Below are positions 55,884-64,000 of a stretch of DNA of 64,000 nucleotides, in pieces (position 1 is the stretch's first letter; every line of letters begins with the position of its first letter). Origin of the DNA: Tissierellia bacterium (GTDB taxonomy: Bacteria; Bacillota; Clostridia; Tissierellales; Tissierellaceae); the NCBI GenBank assembly GCA_012735245.1, contig JAAYHU010000137.1:1-64000 (forward strand), read 5' to 3'. Below the pieces are notes generated by a model. The model saw only the letters and a list, made by a program, of their open reading frames with translations, was not told the DNA's origin and did no database searches. Position numbers and translations under genes: made by a program.

Positions 55884-56173
55884 GCTAAAATTATCTACAT
55901 AAAAAAAAGTATGGTCAGTAGGCAAAAACTACTTATAATATTTTGAGACAAACCTTTATATATTGGGAGCCTTAGGATGAAATAAAAAATGAAAAGGTAA
56001 TCAAACATTCAAGTGAGAGACTAAAAGTAAGTTATGCCCATATATACCATATATGATAATTGATAATTTGGTTGTTTTGAAGATGTTGATTATTATGCAA
56101 TTAAAATGTGACTAAGTTTAACAAATAAGTAGATATGCTTTTCATTACTGAAGAAAAAGGGGTGGCAAGCTAC
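55884..56173. other. Intergenic region between spoVA and the LUD gene
   Basis: This 290-base stretch has no credible gene. It contains a short palindrome CATATAT / ATATATG at about 56043-56058 and loose TTGATT-like elements, but no clear promoter, riboswitch or second gene remnant. Confidence 0.6.
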
Positions 56174-56536
56174 ATGGACGAAAGAATTAAGAAAGTAATA
56201 TTAAATTTGCTCAGGAATAACATGGCTGGATATTTTGTTGAAAATAAGGAAGAGTTACTCCAGCTTTTGGCTACACTGATTAAAAAGGGTGAAAAAGTCG
56301 GCTGTGGAGATTCCGTAACCTTGGAGGAAACAGAAGAAGCCATTCATCGAGCACGCCAGGTTGCAGCACCCTTAGATGCAAAAAGTCTTAATAAAAATAC
56401 CCCGTGTACAAAACTGGATAAATGTATTGATTGTAATCATGAGGAAAGAATTTGTAATGATTTTGTCCTGATTGCGAGACAATTTGTTAAGGACAGAATA
56501 AAAGTAATTATTGTAAACCAAGCATATGGATATTAA
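56174..56536 (+). pseudogene. LUD-domain protein with an internal deletion
   Basis: The N-terminal part (about 1-55) begins MDERIKKVILNLLRNNM and reaches GCGDSVTLEET. The rest (EEAIHRARQVAAPLDAK, TPCTKLDKCIDCNHEERICND, KVIIVNQAYGY) is the C-terminal part of LUD (DUF162) proteins, which are normally about 200 residues. About 80 residues in the middle are missing in frame near 56320-56340, including most of the conserved ligand pocket. The result is 120 residues, probably inactive or altered. AAGGGGTGG precedes ATG 56174; an in-frame ATG at 56135 lies farther from the conserved start. Confidence 0.75.
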
Positions 56537-56629
56537 TAAATAATTGGCCATGCAAAAAGAGCGAAACTAAAAGAATAATATGAGGAAACAATTAATAAAC
56601 TTGTTATATACAAAAAGAAAGGAAAAATG

Positions 56630-56671
56630 AAGCAGGGACATACTATACATGTATAGCATGTCCCTGCTTTT
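56630..56671. terminator. Bidirectional terminator between the LUD remnant and the penicillin-binding protein
   Basis: Long nearly perfect repeat: AAGCAGGGACA / TGTCCCTGCTT with inner CTATAC / GTATAG arms and one mismatched step. It ends with T runs on the plus strand and lies between convergent genes. Confidence 0.88.
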
Positions 56672-56704
56672 ACCAATATTTTAAGTTAGGCCTTGAAAAT
56701 CACA

Positions 56705-59700
56705 TTAATCATCAGAGCCACTATTAGAATTGCTATTTCCATTTCCATTATTACCCCTATTCCAGTTACTGCCATTATTATTTCTACTATTATTTTCATT
56801 GTTGAACCCATTATTGTTACCATTATTGCTATTACTGTTGCCATTATCGCTGCCATTTTCTCCACCATCATCCCAATCCCCTGGGAACCATGGGAACCAC
56901 CAATCATATTCATCTTCTTCATCAGATGGTATTACTGTAGTTTCATCATGCTCATCGCAAATTTCCGTTGGTGCACTATATTCATAGTCTGTTGGTACTA
57001 TACCATTATGTTCCTCAGGATTATAAGGAATTGGACGTTGAATAAATACTTTAGTTTCTAGTAAATCTTCTGGACAATATTCATTTGCAATTTTACCATT
57101 TGATTTATCGATAGTTAATTCCACGTGAACATCACAAAATTCCTTAGGCTCAGTGCCTTTTGCAAATATTTCAGTTCTTACCATACTTCCCCTTGGGTCT
57201 AGGGTGCAAAGTTCAGTTGGCAATTTGCCAGATTGGGTACACACATTTGCCCTTACTATACCACTAGGTTCTTCAAAGGAAGTTATACTTTCTTTGCCTT
57301 CATGTATTCTAGTCATGATATATTGCCACAATTGGGCTGCAGTACCGCTGCTATTGGTTAAGGTGATTTTTGGAGAATCATTTCCTATCCATACTCCAGT
57401 TGCATAGTAGGGTGTAAATCCAACAAACCAAATATCAGCTTGATTTTGTGTGGTACCAGTTTTTCCTGCCACTACCATGTCCTTGAGTTTTGCCCTGCCT
57501 GCAATACCATTACTTACAGTTGTTCTTAAAATATCTGCCATAATATAGGCTACCTGAGGTGAGACAACTGTAGTCTTCTTTGGTACATTTTCGATTAATA
57601 TATTGCCATTGCTATCTTCAACCCTAGTAAATGATATAGGTTCTATATATACTCCTCCATTTGCAATTGCTCCGTAGGCTGCTGTTAACTCAAGAGGTGT
57701 CAATCCCTTAGTCATTCCTCCTAGTCCCATGGCTGATAGGTTTTCATCATTGGAAACCCGATTTTCCTTAGCAGTTACTATACTATCGTTTTCAGGATTT
57801 GTACTGCTAATAATACCTAATTTTTCTAGATATTTGAAGGAGGTTTGTACTCCAATATCATTAACAACCTTTACAGAGTTTACGTTTCCTGATTGTTCCA
57901 CTGACCTTCTCAAAGTTTGAATACCCCTATAACGGTCCCTATACCAGTTTCTAGGCCACAGATTACCGTTTTCATCATAGAATGGTATATCATCTATAGG
58001 AGTTGCAGCAGTATAGCCATTATCTAAGGCAGGTAAGTATACAGCTATAGGCTTAATAGCAGATCCAGGTTGTCTTTGAGAAGCAGTAGCCCTATTTAAT
58101 ATACTAGTTCCCTCAATATCCCTACCACCAATTAATCCCTTAATATGACCTGTTCTATAATCTAACACTACGGTGGCAGATTGAGGCTGAACTATACCAT
58201 CCTTATCCCTATAGAAATACTTATCGTTTATAAGTAAATTTTCATTTTCATCGATTCTATAGAAGTCCTTGTTATTATTTAAATATCTAGAGCTGATTTT
58301 TATCTCCTTATTTTCAGTTATTTGATAATCTTCTTCAGGCAATATTATAGAGCCTACAGTATAGGTTACGAGATTTTTTCTTTCATCGATATTATAGTAA
58401 TCAGCAATATCTATATGCTTTGGGTATGGAGTCAATTTGTTATTTTTAATGTACAAATCCCCATCCCTAAATTCATAAGTTCCCTTTTCCAAGATTAACT
58501 CAAAATTTTCGTTAAAAAGATTTTCTTGGAGATAGAAGATAGTATTGTTTTTATCATCTAAGATATTTTTGGCTTTACTTAGTCTCCAATCAACTAAGAT
58601 GGGACCTTTGATTTTTTCCGGGTCACCTACAAGAATTTCAGTGAAATTATTATAAATATTTTCTAGTTCTTGTTGCAGTTTTACATCCATTGTTGAATAT
58701 ATTTTAAGCCCACCTGAAAACAGCAAGTCTTGAGCTTCTTCCTTAGTATATCCTAATCTGGTCATCAAGGCGTTTACTACTTCAGTTTTTACATAATCAG
58801 TAAAATATGAAGAAATTCCTTCTATTTTCTTCTGTCCAGGTTTTAGGCTTGTTTTTATATCTTGCTTTAATGCTTCTTCATATTCAGCTTCTGTAATTTT
58901 ACCTAATTTCAACATCTGACTAAGCACTATTCTTTGTCTTTTTACTGCTTCTTCATTATAAACCGCAACATACTTTTCTCCTAATATATCTAATCGCCCA
59001 ACTTCATAATGTTTGTTACTGTCAAAATCTTCTAATCTAATGGCTTTAAAAGGGGCATATTTTGTTGGACTTTTTACTACACCTGCTAATAGGGCAGATT
59101 CTGCTATGGTTAATTCTCCAACATCCTTTGAAAAGTAGGTTTGTGCAGCTTCCTGTACTCCATAAGCCCCCCTACCTAAATTGATTTTATTCAAATAAGC
59201 CTCTAATATTTGATCCTTTGTTAAAACCTTTTCCATTTGCAATGCAAGATATGCTTCTTTGATTTTCCTATCCCAACTTTTCTCTAGAGAAAGATAAACA
59301 TTTCTAGCCAATTGTTGAGTTATGGTACTTCCACCTCTGGCGGCGGCTCCAGCCTTTATGTTATCTATGGCAGATGATATTATAGCCCTAGGGTCAACAC
59401 CAAAATGAGATTCAAATCGCTCATCTTCTATTGCTATGAAAGCATCTTTTAAGTGTTGAGGTATTTCGTGTATTTTTACAACTGTTCTAAATTCCGGTGC
59501 TTGAATTTTCTCTATAAGATTTCCCTCTGCATCATAAATAGTTGAAGTTAAATCAAGGGAAGCATTTATTCTGGTAGGGTCGATATCTGGAGCATCTTTA
59601 ATGATGGATAGGACCACACCAAAGACAACTCCTCCCCCTATAATTGATAGAAGTATGAAGATGATTAAAATAATCTTTATTGATTTCAGAACTATTCTTC

Positions 59701-59743
59701 CTGGAGATTTTTTCTTATCTTTTTTATCTTTTTTGTTATCCAT
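56705..59743 (-). CDS. Class A penicillin-binding protein 1A (transglycosylase/transpeptidase)
   Basis: This 1012-residue membrane enzyme polymerises and cross-links peptidoglycan. It has an N-terminal cytoplasmic Lys/Asp tract, a membrane helix (about 20-45), a GT51 domain with AIEDERFESHFGVDP, GGSTITQQLARN and LSLEKSWDRKIKEAYLA, and a transpeptidase domain with SAIK (in RQPGSAIKPIA), SGN (EQSGNVN) and KTGTT. The last ~60 residues are a low-complexity Asn/Ser/Gly tail (NNGNNNG, NSRNNNGS) probably in the wall. AAGGAGGAG precedes ATG 59743 on the minus strand, and a promoter is present upstream. Confidence 0.95.
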   Translation of the reverse strand: MDNKKDKKDKKKSPGRIVLKSIKIILIIFILLSIIGGGVVFGVVLSIIKDAPDIDPTRINASLDLTSTIYDAEGNLIEKIQAPEFRTVVKIHEIPQHLKDAFIAIEDERFESHFGVDPRAIISSAIDNIKAGAAARGGSTITQQLARNVYLSLEKSWDRKIKEAYLALQMEKVLTKDQILEAYLNKINLGRGAYGVQEAAQTYFSKDVGELTIAESALLAGVVKSPTKYAPFKAIRLEDFDSNKHYEVGRLDILGEKYVAVYNEEAVKRQRIVLSQMLKLGKITEAEYEEALKQDIKTSLKPGQKKIEGISSYFTDYVKTEVVNALMTRLGYTKEEAQDLLFSGGLKIYSTMDVKLQQELENIYNNFTEILVGDPEKIKGPILVDWRLSKAKNILDDKNNTIFYLQENLFNENFELILEKGTYEFRDGDLYIKNNKLTPYPKHIDIADYYNIDERKNLVTYTVGSIILPEEDYQITENKEIKISSRYLNNNKDFYRIDENENLLINDKYFYRDKDGIVQPQSATVVLDYRTGHIKGLIGGRDIEGTSILNRATASQRQPGSAIKPIAVYLPALDNGYTAATPIDDIPFYDENGNLWPRNWYRDRYRGIQTLRRSVEQSGNVNSVKVVNDIGVQTSFKYLEKLGIISSTNPENDSIVTAKENRVSNDENLSAMGLGGMTKGLTPLELTAAYGAIANGGVYIEPISFTRVEDSNGNILIENVPKKTTVVSPQVAYIMADILRTTVSNGIAGRAKLKDMVVAGKTGTTQNQADIWFVGFTPYYATGVWIGNDSPKITLTNSSGTAAQLWQYIMTRIHEGKESITSFEEPSGIVRANVCTQSGKLPTELCTLDPRGSMVRTEIFAKGTEPKEFCDVHVELTIDKSNGKIANEYCPEDLLETKVFIQRPIPYNPEEHNGIVPTDYEYSAPTEICDEHDETTVIPSDEEDEYDWWFPWFPGDWDDGGENGSDNGNSNSNNGNNNGFNNENNSRNNNGSNWNRGNNGNGNSNSNSGSDD

Positions 59744-59783
59744 AATAACTCCTCCTTAACTAATAAAGGCCTGTAACTCATTC

Positions 59784-59812
59784 ATTATACCATAAAAATA
59801 AAATATTGTTAA
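59784..59812 (-). promoter_or_regulatory. Promoter of the penicillin-binding protein gene
   Basis: On the minus strand: TTAACA, 17 bases, TATAAT, about 40 bases before the start codon. Confidence 0.75.
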
Positions 59813-59878
59813 TATCTCCACATTTCAAATAATATTATATAGATACTATAGTATTAAACTAATGAAGGAGGTGACAGG

Positions 59879-60511
59879 GTGAGAGAAATATTGTTAAAAA
59901 TTAGGAAAAAAAGAAAAATAATAATAGTATCAGCAATACTTTTTTTATTCATTTATTTATATAATTACATTGACAAAAATATTAAACCCACCTTAGTGGC
60001 CATAGCAGAAATTAGAGCTAAATCTGTAACTACTAAGGCAATTAATGACACCATAAAATCGAAAATATGGGATGATATAGATTATGAAAGCCTAATACTT
60101 GTTAAATATGATAAGGATGGTCGGGTATCTATGATGCAGGCCAATACCATATTAATGAATACCCTAGCTGCAGATATGGCATTGGAGGTTCAAGAACAGC
60201 TAAAGAATCTATCGAATACCAAAGTGAATGTCCCCCTCAGCAATGCCTTTGATAGGCAGATCCTATACCTTCCAAATATAAAATTACAAATACAGCCACA
60301 GGGATCAGTTAATGTAGGATTTGCAACAGAATTTGAGGAAGCAGGTATAAATCAGACTAGGCATAGGATATATTTGATTGTAAGTACGGATATAAAGTTG
60401 ATAATTCCATTGATAACAGAAACCATCAATATTACTACCAATATCCCTATTGCAGAAACTATTATAATAGGAAATGTTCCAGAGCAATTCATTCACATAC
60501 CTACCGAGTAA
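59879..60511 (+). CDS. yunB: Sporulation protein YunB
   Basis: This 210-residue protein has an N-terminal membrane helix (IIIVSAILFLFIYLYNYI) and an outer domain with IAEIRAKSVTTKAIND, MNTLAADMALEVQEQL and PLSNAFDRQILYLPNIKLQ (quoted in parts), the YunB family. In Bacillus YunB is a mother-cell protein of unknown mechanism. The start is GTG 59879, with AAGGAGG seven bases upstream. It is divergent from the penicillin-binding protein gene. Confidence 0.9.
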   Translation: MREILLKIRKKRKIIIVSAILFLFIYLYNYIDKNIKPTLVAIAEIRAKSVTTKAINDTIKSKIWDDIDYESLILVKYDKDGRVSMMQANTILMNTLAADMALEVQEQLKNLSNTKVNVPLSNAFDRQILYLPNIKLQIQPQGSVNVGFATEFEEAGINQTRHRIYLIVSTDIKLIIPLITETINITTNIPIAETIIIGNVPEQFIHIPTE

Positions 60512-60524
60512 TATTTAGATTATG

Positions 60525-60554
60525 TTAGATAACTTTCAATAAAAATGGTATAAT
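60525..60554 (+). promoter_or_regulatory. Probable promoter of hflX
   Basis: TTAGAT, 18 bases, TATAAT, 36 bases before the hflX start. The -35 element is weak. Confidence 0.45.
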
Positions 60555-60590
60555 ATAGATAAATATTTATTAGATATAGGAGGATAGTCT

Positions 60591-61868
60591 TTGGACAATA
60601 AAGATATTAGGGAAAGGGTCTTAATAGTAGGAGTAGATTTAGAAAGTGATTTAATAGATATAGAAAACTCCTTAGATGAACTGGAAGAATTAGTTAAAGC
60701 TGCAAATGGCGTTGTTATTAGTAGGCTAATACAAAAAAAGGATAATATTAATCCTACGTATTTTATTGGCAAAGGAAAGGCTGAAGAAATAAGACATTAC
60801 TGTGATGAGCTCAATATTTCCACAGTAGTTTTTAATGATGAATTATCAGGAGCTCAACTTAGAAACTTAGAAAAAATAATAGATAGGAAAATCGTAGATA
60901 GAACTAATTTAATACTGGATATTTTTGCAAGAAGAGCAAAATCTAAGGAAGGTAAATTACAAGTAAAACTAGCTCAGTTAAAATATCGTCTACCCAGATT
61001 AATAGGTTTTAGAGACTATCTCTCTAGAGAGGGTGGAGGTATAGGCACAAGGGGACCAGGAGAGCAAAAACTAGAAACCGATAGAAGGCATATTTTAAGG
61101 GAAATAAATAATATAGAAAAACAATTGAAAGAAATTGAAAAAATAAGAGATGTAAAGAGGAAAAAAAGAAGGGAATCTAATCTTCCCATAGTTGCCTTAG
61201 TAGGTTATACAAATGCTGGGAAATCGACTTTAATGAATAAAGTTATAGAATTAAATGATGACTATGAAGAAACCAAAAAAGTATATGTAGAAGATATGCT
61301 ATTTGCTACTTTGGATACATCCCTTAGAAGGAGCAAGCTACCTAATGGTCAGGCGTTTTTATTAACAGATACTGTGGGCTTTGTGTCAAAACTGCCAACT
61401 AAATTAGTAGAAGCCTTTAAAGGAACTTTAGAGGAAGTAAAATATGCAGATTTGTTACTTCATGTTGTAGATGCTTCTAATAAGGATTTAGACATACAGA
61501 TTCAAACGACTTTTAATATTCTTAAAGAGCTTGAGGTACTAGATAAGCCTACTATTACAGTATTCAATAAAATGGATAAGGTGGATATACATAACCTAGT
61601 ATATGATAATAGATATATTGAAGAAAAGGTTTTTATTTCTGCCAAAACTGGAGAAAATTTAGATAAACTTTTATTAAAAATACAGGACCAATTGCCCTAT
61701 TCATATAAATTTGTTACTTTAAATATACCCTATGATAAACACAATATAGTGGATTATTTCATGCAGAATTATGAAATAGATAATATTGAATATACTGAAA
61801 AGGGTACCGTATTAGAATTAAATATAAATCCTATTGATATGAAGAAATATAAGGAATTCATTGTGTAA
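60591..61868 (+). CDS. hflX: GTPase HflX (ribosome-splitting factor family)
   Basis: This 425-residue protein has the HflX N-terminal domain (ANGVVISRLIQKKDNINPTYFIGKGKAEEI in part), a coiled connector with the GGIGTRGPGEQKLETDRR motif and a G domain with GYTNAGKSTL (G1), DTVGFVSKLP (G3), NKMD (G4) and SAKTG (G5). HflX rescues or splits stalled 70S ribosomes. The start is TTG 60591, with AGGAGG about eight bases upstream. Confidence 0.95.
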   Translation: MDNKDIRERVLIVGVDLESDLIDIENSLDELEELVKAANGVVISRLIQKKDNINPTYFIGKGKAEEIRHYCDELNISTVVFNDELSGAQLRNLEKIIDRKIVDRTNLILDIFARRAKSKEGKLQVKLAQLKYRLPRLIGFRDYLSREGGGIGTRGPGEQKLETDRRHILREINNIEKQLKEIEKIRDVKRKKRRESNLPIVALVGYTNAGKSTLMNKVIELNDDYEETKKVYVEDMLFATLDTSLRRSKLPNGQAFLLTDTVGFVSKLPTKLVEAFKGTLEEVKYADLLLHVVDASNKDLDIQIQTTFNILKELEVLDKPTITVFNKMDKVDIHNLVYDNRYIEEKVFISAKTGENLDKLLLKIQDQLPYSYKFVTLNIPYDKHNIVDYFMQNYEIDNIEYTEKGTVLELNINPIDMKKYKEFIV

Positions 61869-61903
61869 AAATTTTAATAAATTATTAAAAGGAGTGGGTA
61901 CCA

Positions 61904-62347
61904 ATGATAATTAGAAATTGTGCTGGGGGAGTAGTTTTTAAGGATAATAAGGTTTTTATCATGAAAAATGATAAAAATGAATGGATATTACCCAAGGGTA
62001 AAATTAGAGATGAGGAATTGCCCCCAGAGACTGCCATTGCAAGGGTAGAATATGAAGCAGGTATAGAAGATCCCAAAATAGTATCTGCAGCTGGAGAAAC
62101 GGCCTATGAATTTTATTCTTATACAAGAAACAAGCCGGTCTGCAATAAAATAACCTGGTTTATTATGGAGTCAAAGGATGAGAAGTATTCCATAAATCAT
62201 GATGAAGGTTTTAAAGAAGGAGGCTTTTATCCAATAGAAGAAGCCATAGAGATGATTACTTATAGTCAAGATAAATCCCTAGTTAGTTTAGCCTATAAAA
62301 GATACTTAGATTTTAAAGAATACCAAGAAAAATTGAAATATGCTTAA
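61904..62347 (+). CDS. NUDIX-fold protein with a degenerate Nudix box
   Basis: This 147-residue protein starts IIRNCAGGVVFKDNKVF and has WILPKGKIRDEELPPE followed by AIARVEYEAGIED. Against the Nudix consensus GxxxxxExxxxxxxREUxEExGU, the REUxEE part reads ARVEYE, so two of the three glutamates that bind metal are replaced. A hydrolase activity is therefore doubtful. The rest (VCNKITWFIM, ITYSQDKSLVSLAYKRYL) matches a clostridial subfamily I recall. It has GGAGTG before the ATG and a terminator after it. Confidence 0.85.
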   Translation: MIIRNCAGGVVFKDNKVFIMKNDKNEWILPKGKIRDEELPPETAIARVEYEAGIEDPKIVSAAGETAYEFYSYTRNKPVCNKITWFIMESKDEKYSINHDEGFKEGGFYPIEEAIEMITYSQDKSLVSLAYKRYLDFKEYQEKLKYA

Positions 62348-62375
62348 AAGGAGATGATTATCTCCTTTTATTTTT
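62346..62375 (+). terminator. Terminator after the NUDIX gene
   Basis: AAAAGGAGAT / ATCTCCTTTT with a GATT loop and ATTTTT. Confidence 0.82.
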
Positions 62376-62412
62376 AGAATACTATTCAATACCGTATTGA
62401 GAGGAAGATTTT

Positions 62413-63063
62413 ATGGACAAGAACTATAGAACAATATTTGATTACGGAGAAGATGAAATCATAATAAATAAATCAAGATTCATTGGTTACTCAATGCCAA
62501 TTAACTCTGAAGAAGAAGCTTTGGAATTCATAGAAAGAATAAAAACAAAACATAGAGATGCTACCCACAACGTATATGCCTATGTGGTGGGCATGGATAG
62601 CAATACTCAAAGGTTTAGCGACGATGGCGAGCCTTCTGGCACTGCTGGAATACCGGTTTTAGAGGTAATTAAAAAGGAAGATTTAAGAAATGTAGTGGTT
62701 GTGGTTACAAGATATTTTGGTGGAATTAAGCTTGGAGCAGGTGGACTTATTAGGGCATATACAAAGGGAGCTAAAATAGCCCTAGAAGCAGGACAAATTG
62801 TAGATATGGTTTTACATCAAAAGGTAAAGATCCGTATAGATTATACAGCTTATGGGAAAATAGAGAATTTTCTCCTAAATGGTGGATATTTTGTAGATGA
62901 AACAATTTTTGATGATAAGGTAAATATATTTGTATATATAGATAACAAGGAGGTGGAAAGATTTCAAAACCTAATAACGGACATGACAAATGGCAACAAT
63001 GAATTTGAGATTTTAGCAGAAGAATATGTACCTATAAAAGATGGGAAACGATTGATAAAATAG
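62413..63063 (+). CDS. YigZ/IMPACT-family protein
   Basis: This 216-residue protein has the UPF0029 core: DEIIINKSRFIGYSMPINS, KHRDATHNVYAYVVG, RFSDDGEPSGTAGIPVL and VVVTRYFGGIKLGAGGLIRAY (quoted in parts), then a C-terminal ferredoxin-like domain. The family is linked to translation control in eukaryotes; its bacterial role is unclear. AGAGGAAG precedes the ATG. Confidence 0.92.
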   Translation: MDKNYRTIFDYGEDEIIINKSRFIGYSMPINSEEEALEFIERIKTKHRDATHNVYAYVVGMDSNTQRFSDDGEPSGTAGIPVLEVIKKEDLRNVVVVVTRYFGGIKLGAGGLIRAYTKGAKIALEAGQIVDMVLHQKVKIRIDYTAYGKIENFLLNGGYFVDETIFDDKVNIFVYIDNKEVERFQNLITDMTNGNNEFEILAEEYVPIKDGKRLIK

Positions 63064-63108
63064 GTTAATTTAAAGTACATGGGGTATAATTTTACGGAGG
63101 TGAGAAGC

Positions 63109-63501
63109 ATGGAAAATATAAAAGAAGAAATGCTTGAAAAAAAACTGTGGGTAGTGGCAGGGGTTACTGCCAAGAAGGATAGGTATGGATATAAAATTTG
63201 GAAAAAATTAAAGGAACATGGTTATGAAACCTATGGTGTTAATCCAAATTATAATGAGATAGAGGGGGAGAAGATTTATCATTCCGTTAAGGACTTGCCT
63301 AAGAAAGTAGATGTACTAGATATGGTAGTCCGTCCTAATATAGCATTAAAGACTTTGGAAGAAGCAAAGGAAGCTGATATTGAATACATCTGGTTCCAGC
63401 CAGGCTCTTATAATGATGAAGTCATAGAAAAAGCAAAGGAGCTAGGATTTAAGATTTTATATAATGATTGTGTATATGCTACCCTAAGACAAAAAGAATA
63501 G
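63109..63501 (+). CDS. CoA-binding protein (YccU-like)
   Basis: This 130-residue protein is a small Rossmann-fold CoA-binding domain: LWVVAGVTAKKDRYGYKIWK, GVNPNYNEIEG, VDVLDMVVRP, YIWFQPGSYNDEVIEKA and the ending NDCVYATLR (all quoted in parts). Members bind CoA or acyl-CoA; the target is unknown. GGAGGTGAG precedes ATG 63109; the longer frame (63079) overlaps it. Confidence 0.9.
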   Translation: MENIKEEMLEKKLWVVAGVTAKKDRYGYKIWKKLKEHGYETYGVNPNYNEIEGEKIYHSVKDLPKKVDVLDMVVRPNIALKTLEEAKEADIEYIWFQPGSYNDEVIEKAKELGFKILYNDCVYATLRQKE

Positions 63502-63520
63502 GATATCCTATTCTTTTTTT
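63493..63520. terminator. Bidirectional terminator at the end of the CoA-binding gene
   Basis: The perfect palindrome AAAGAATAGGAT / ATCCTATTCTTT (63493-63516) with long T runs, between convergent genes. Confidence 0.85.
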
Positions 63521-63858
63521 TTGAACAATTCATAAGCTCCTATTAACAACAAAAAAATACCAAAATATTTCCTTAAACTTAATGGATTGATACTTGTTGC
63601 CAAAAAAGAACCAATTATTGCTCCTATTATTCCTCCAAGGATGATTAATTTTGCAAAGGAAAAATCTATATTACCTTTTTTATAATGGGTATACAGGGCG
63701 GTTATAGCTACCGGAAGAAAGACTATTAAATTGACTCCCTGGGCATCCTGTTGCTTAATATTGTTGAATAAGACTAAGGAGGGAATGAGGATAGTACCTC
63801 CACCAATTCCCATCCCACTTATTATTCCAGATAAAAAACCTACTAATATCAATATCAT
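63508..63858 (-). CDS. Half-size TauE/SafE (TSUP) permease
   Basis: This 116-residue membrane protein has about four helices and the TSUP motif GIGGGTILIPSLVLF, with QDAQGVNLIVFLPVAI and LGGIIGAIIGSFLA. The full-length family is about 250 residues and has two repeats; this gene corresponds to one. ATG 63858 overlaps the stop of the next gene by three bases and has AAGGATGA upstream; the in-frame TTG at 63864 is less likely. Confidence 0.85.
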   Translation of the reverse strand: MILILVGFLSGIISGMGIGGGTILIPSLVLFNNIKQQDAQGVNLIVFLPVAITALYTHYKKGNIDFSFAKLIILGGIIGAIIGSFLATSINPLSLRKYFGIFLLLIGAYELFKKKE

Positions 63859-64000
63859 TTCCAAATCATCCTTATGGCTGTATAGATTATTACGCTTCCG
63901 AATATTTTTCTCAGTATGTTAATAGGTATTTTATTTAACAGCTTGGCACCTAAAAAAGAGCCAATAATACCTCCTAGGGTGACAGGGATGGCAATATTAA
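63855..64000 (-). CDS. Second half-size TauE/SafE permease, incomplete at the window end
   Basis: The frame runs off the window. The visible C-terminal 47 residues include IPVTLGGIIGSFLGAKLLNK, IPINILRKIFGSVIIYT and IRMIWK (in parts), matching the GSFLA...LRKYFG pattern of the downstream half. It is translationally coupled to that gene through an ATGA overlap, so the two are probably subunits of one permease. Confidence 0.7.
   Translation of the reverse strand, partial: NIAIPVTLGGIIGSFLGAKLLNKIPINILRKIFGSVIIYTAIRMIWK

Noticed and set aside
56043..56058. The palindrome CATATAT / ATATATG as an operator
   Set aside because: Short AT-only palindromes are expected by chance at this base composition and nothing links it to a regulator.
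56686..57061. Long hydrophobic frames on the plus strand and a second minus-strand frame over the end of the penicillin-binding protein gene
   Set aside because: They are readings of the repetitive Asn/Ser/Gly-coding tail in other frames; composition is an artefact of the repeats.

Overview
The window is about 64 kb of chromosome from a low-GC, endospore-forming Bacillota bacterium. It is most likely from the Clostridia/Tissierellia side: it carries gpr, spoIIP, the spoIIA operon, spoVA genes, yqfC/yqfD and yunB, and it has clostridial-style gene neighbourhoods and a protein that looks like the Clostridioides difficile DNA methyltransferase CamA. Genus and species cannot be fixed from the sequence alone. 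Almost all of it is core genome. No insertion sequence, prophage, CRISPR array or tRNA gene was seen.

Region by region: 1-5.7 kb holds the end of a P-loop ATPase, a leftward alanyl-tRNA editing hydrolase, comEC-holA and a leftward rpsT. 5.8-12 kb holds the sporulation genes gpr and spoIIP, then lepB, lepA and hemW. 12-20.9 kb is the CIRCE-controlled heat-shock cluster hrcA-grpE-dnaK-dnaJ, followed by prmA, rsmE, mtaB, a HIT protein, rpsU and yqeY. 21-32.7 kb is an NfeD/flotillin pair, yqfC-yqfD-phoH-pgpH-ybeY, a fused lipid kinase/PAP2 protein, a DUF3048 lipoprotein, cdd, era and recO. 32.7-44.1 kb is a glycine T-box with glyQS, the CBS-domain repressor ccpN (apparently starting at ATT), ppsR, dgt, dnaG, rpoD, trmK, a Nif3-like gene and a zinc-ribbon gene. 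44.1-44.5 kb is RNase P RNA.

From 44.5 kb the content is more mixed. There is a leftward polysaccharide deacetylase, a decayed leader and symporter remnant, an EamA permease, the CamA-like methyltransferase, an NlpC/P60 protein and folD. 51-55.9 kb is the spoIIAA-spoIIAB-sigF and spoVAA-AE block, with an extra 54-codon gene at the junction. 56-64 kb holds an internally shortened LUD protein, a large class A penicillin-binding protein with an Asn/Ser/Gly-rich tail, yunB, hflX, a NUDIX-like protein, a YigZ-family protein, a CoA-binding protein and two half-size TauE/SafE permeases.

The genes fall into three linked themes: protein and RNA synthesis with quality control (translation factors, chaperones, tRNA and rRNA modification, RNase P), DNA replication and the housekeeping sigma factor, and spore formation with germination. 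The most notable items are the CamA-like orphan methyltransferase, the probable ATT start of ccpN, the extra small gene between sigF and spoVAA, the eroded T-box/transporter locus and the internally deleted LUD gene.
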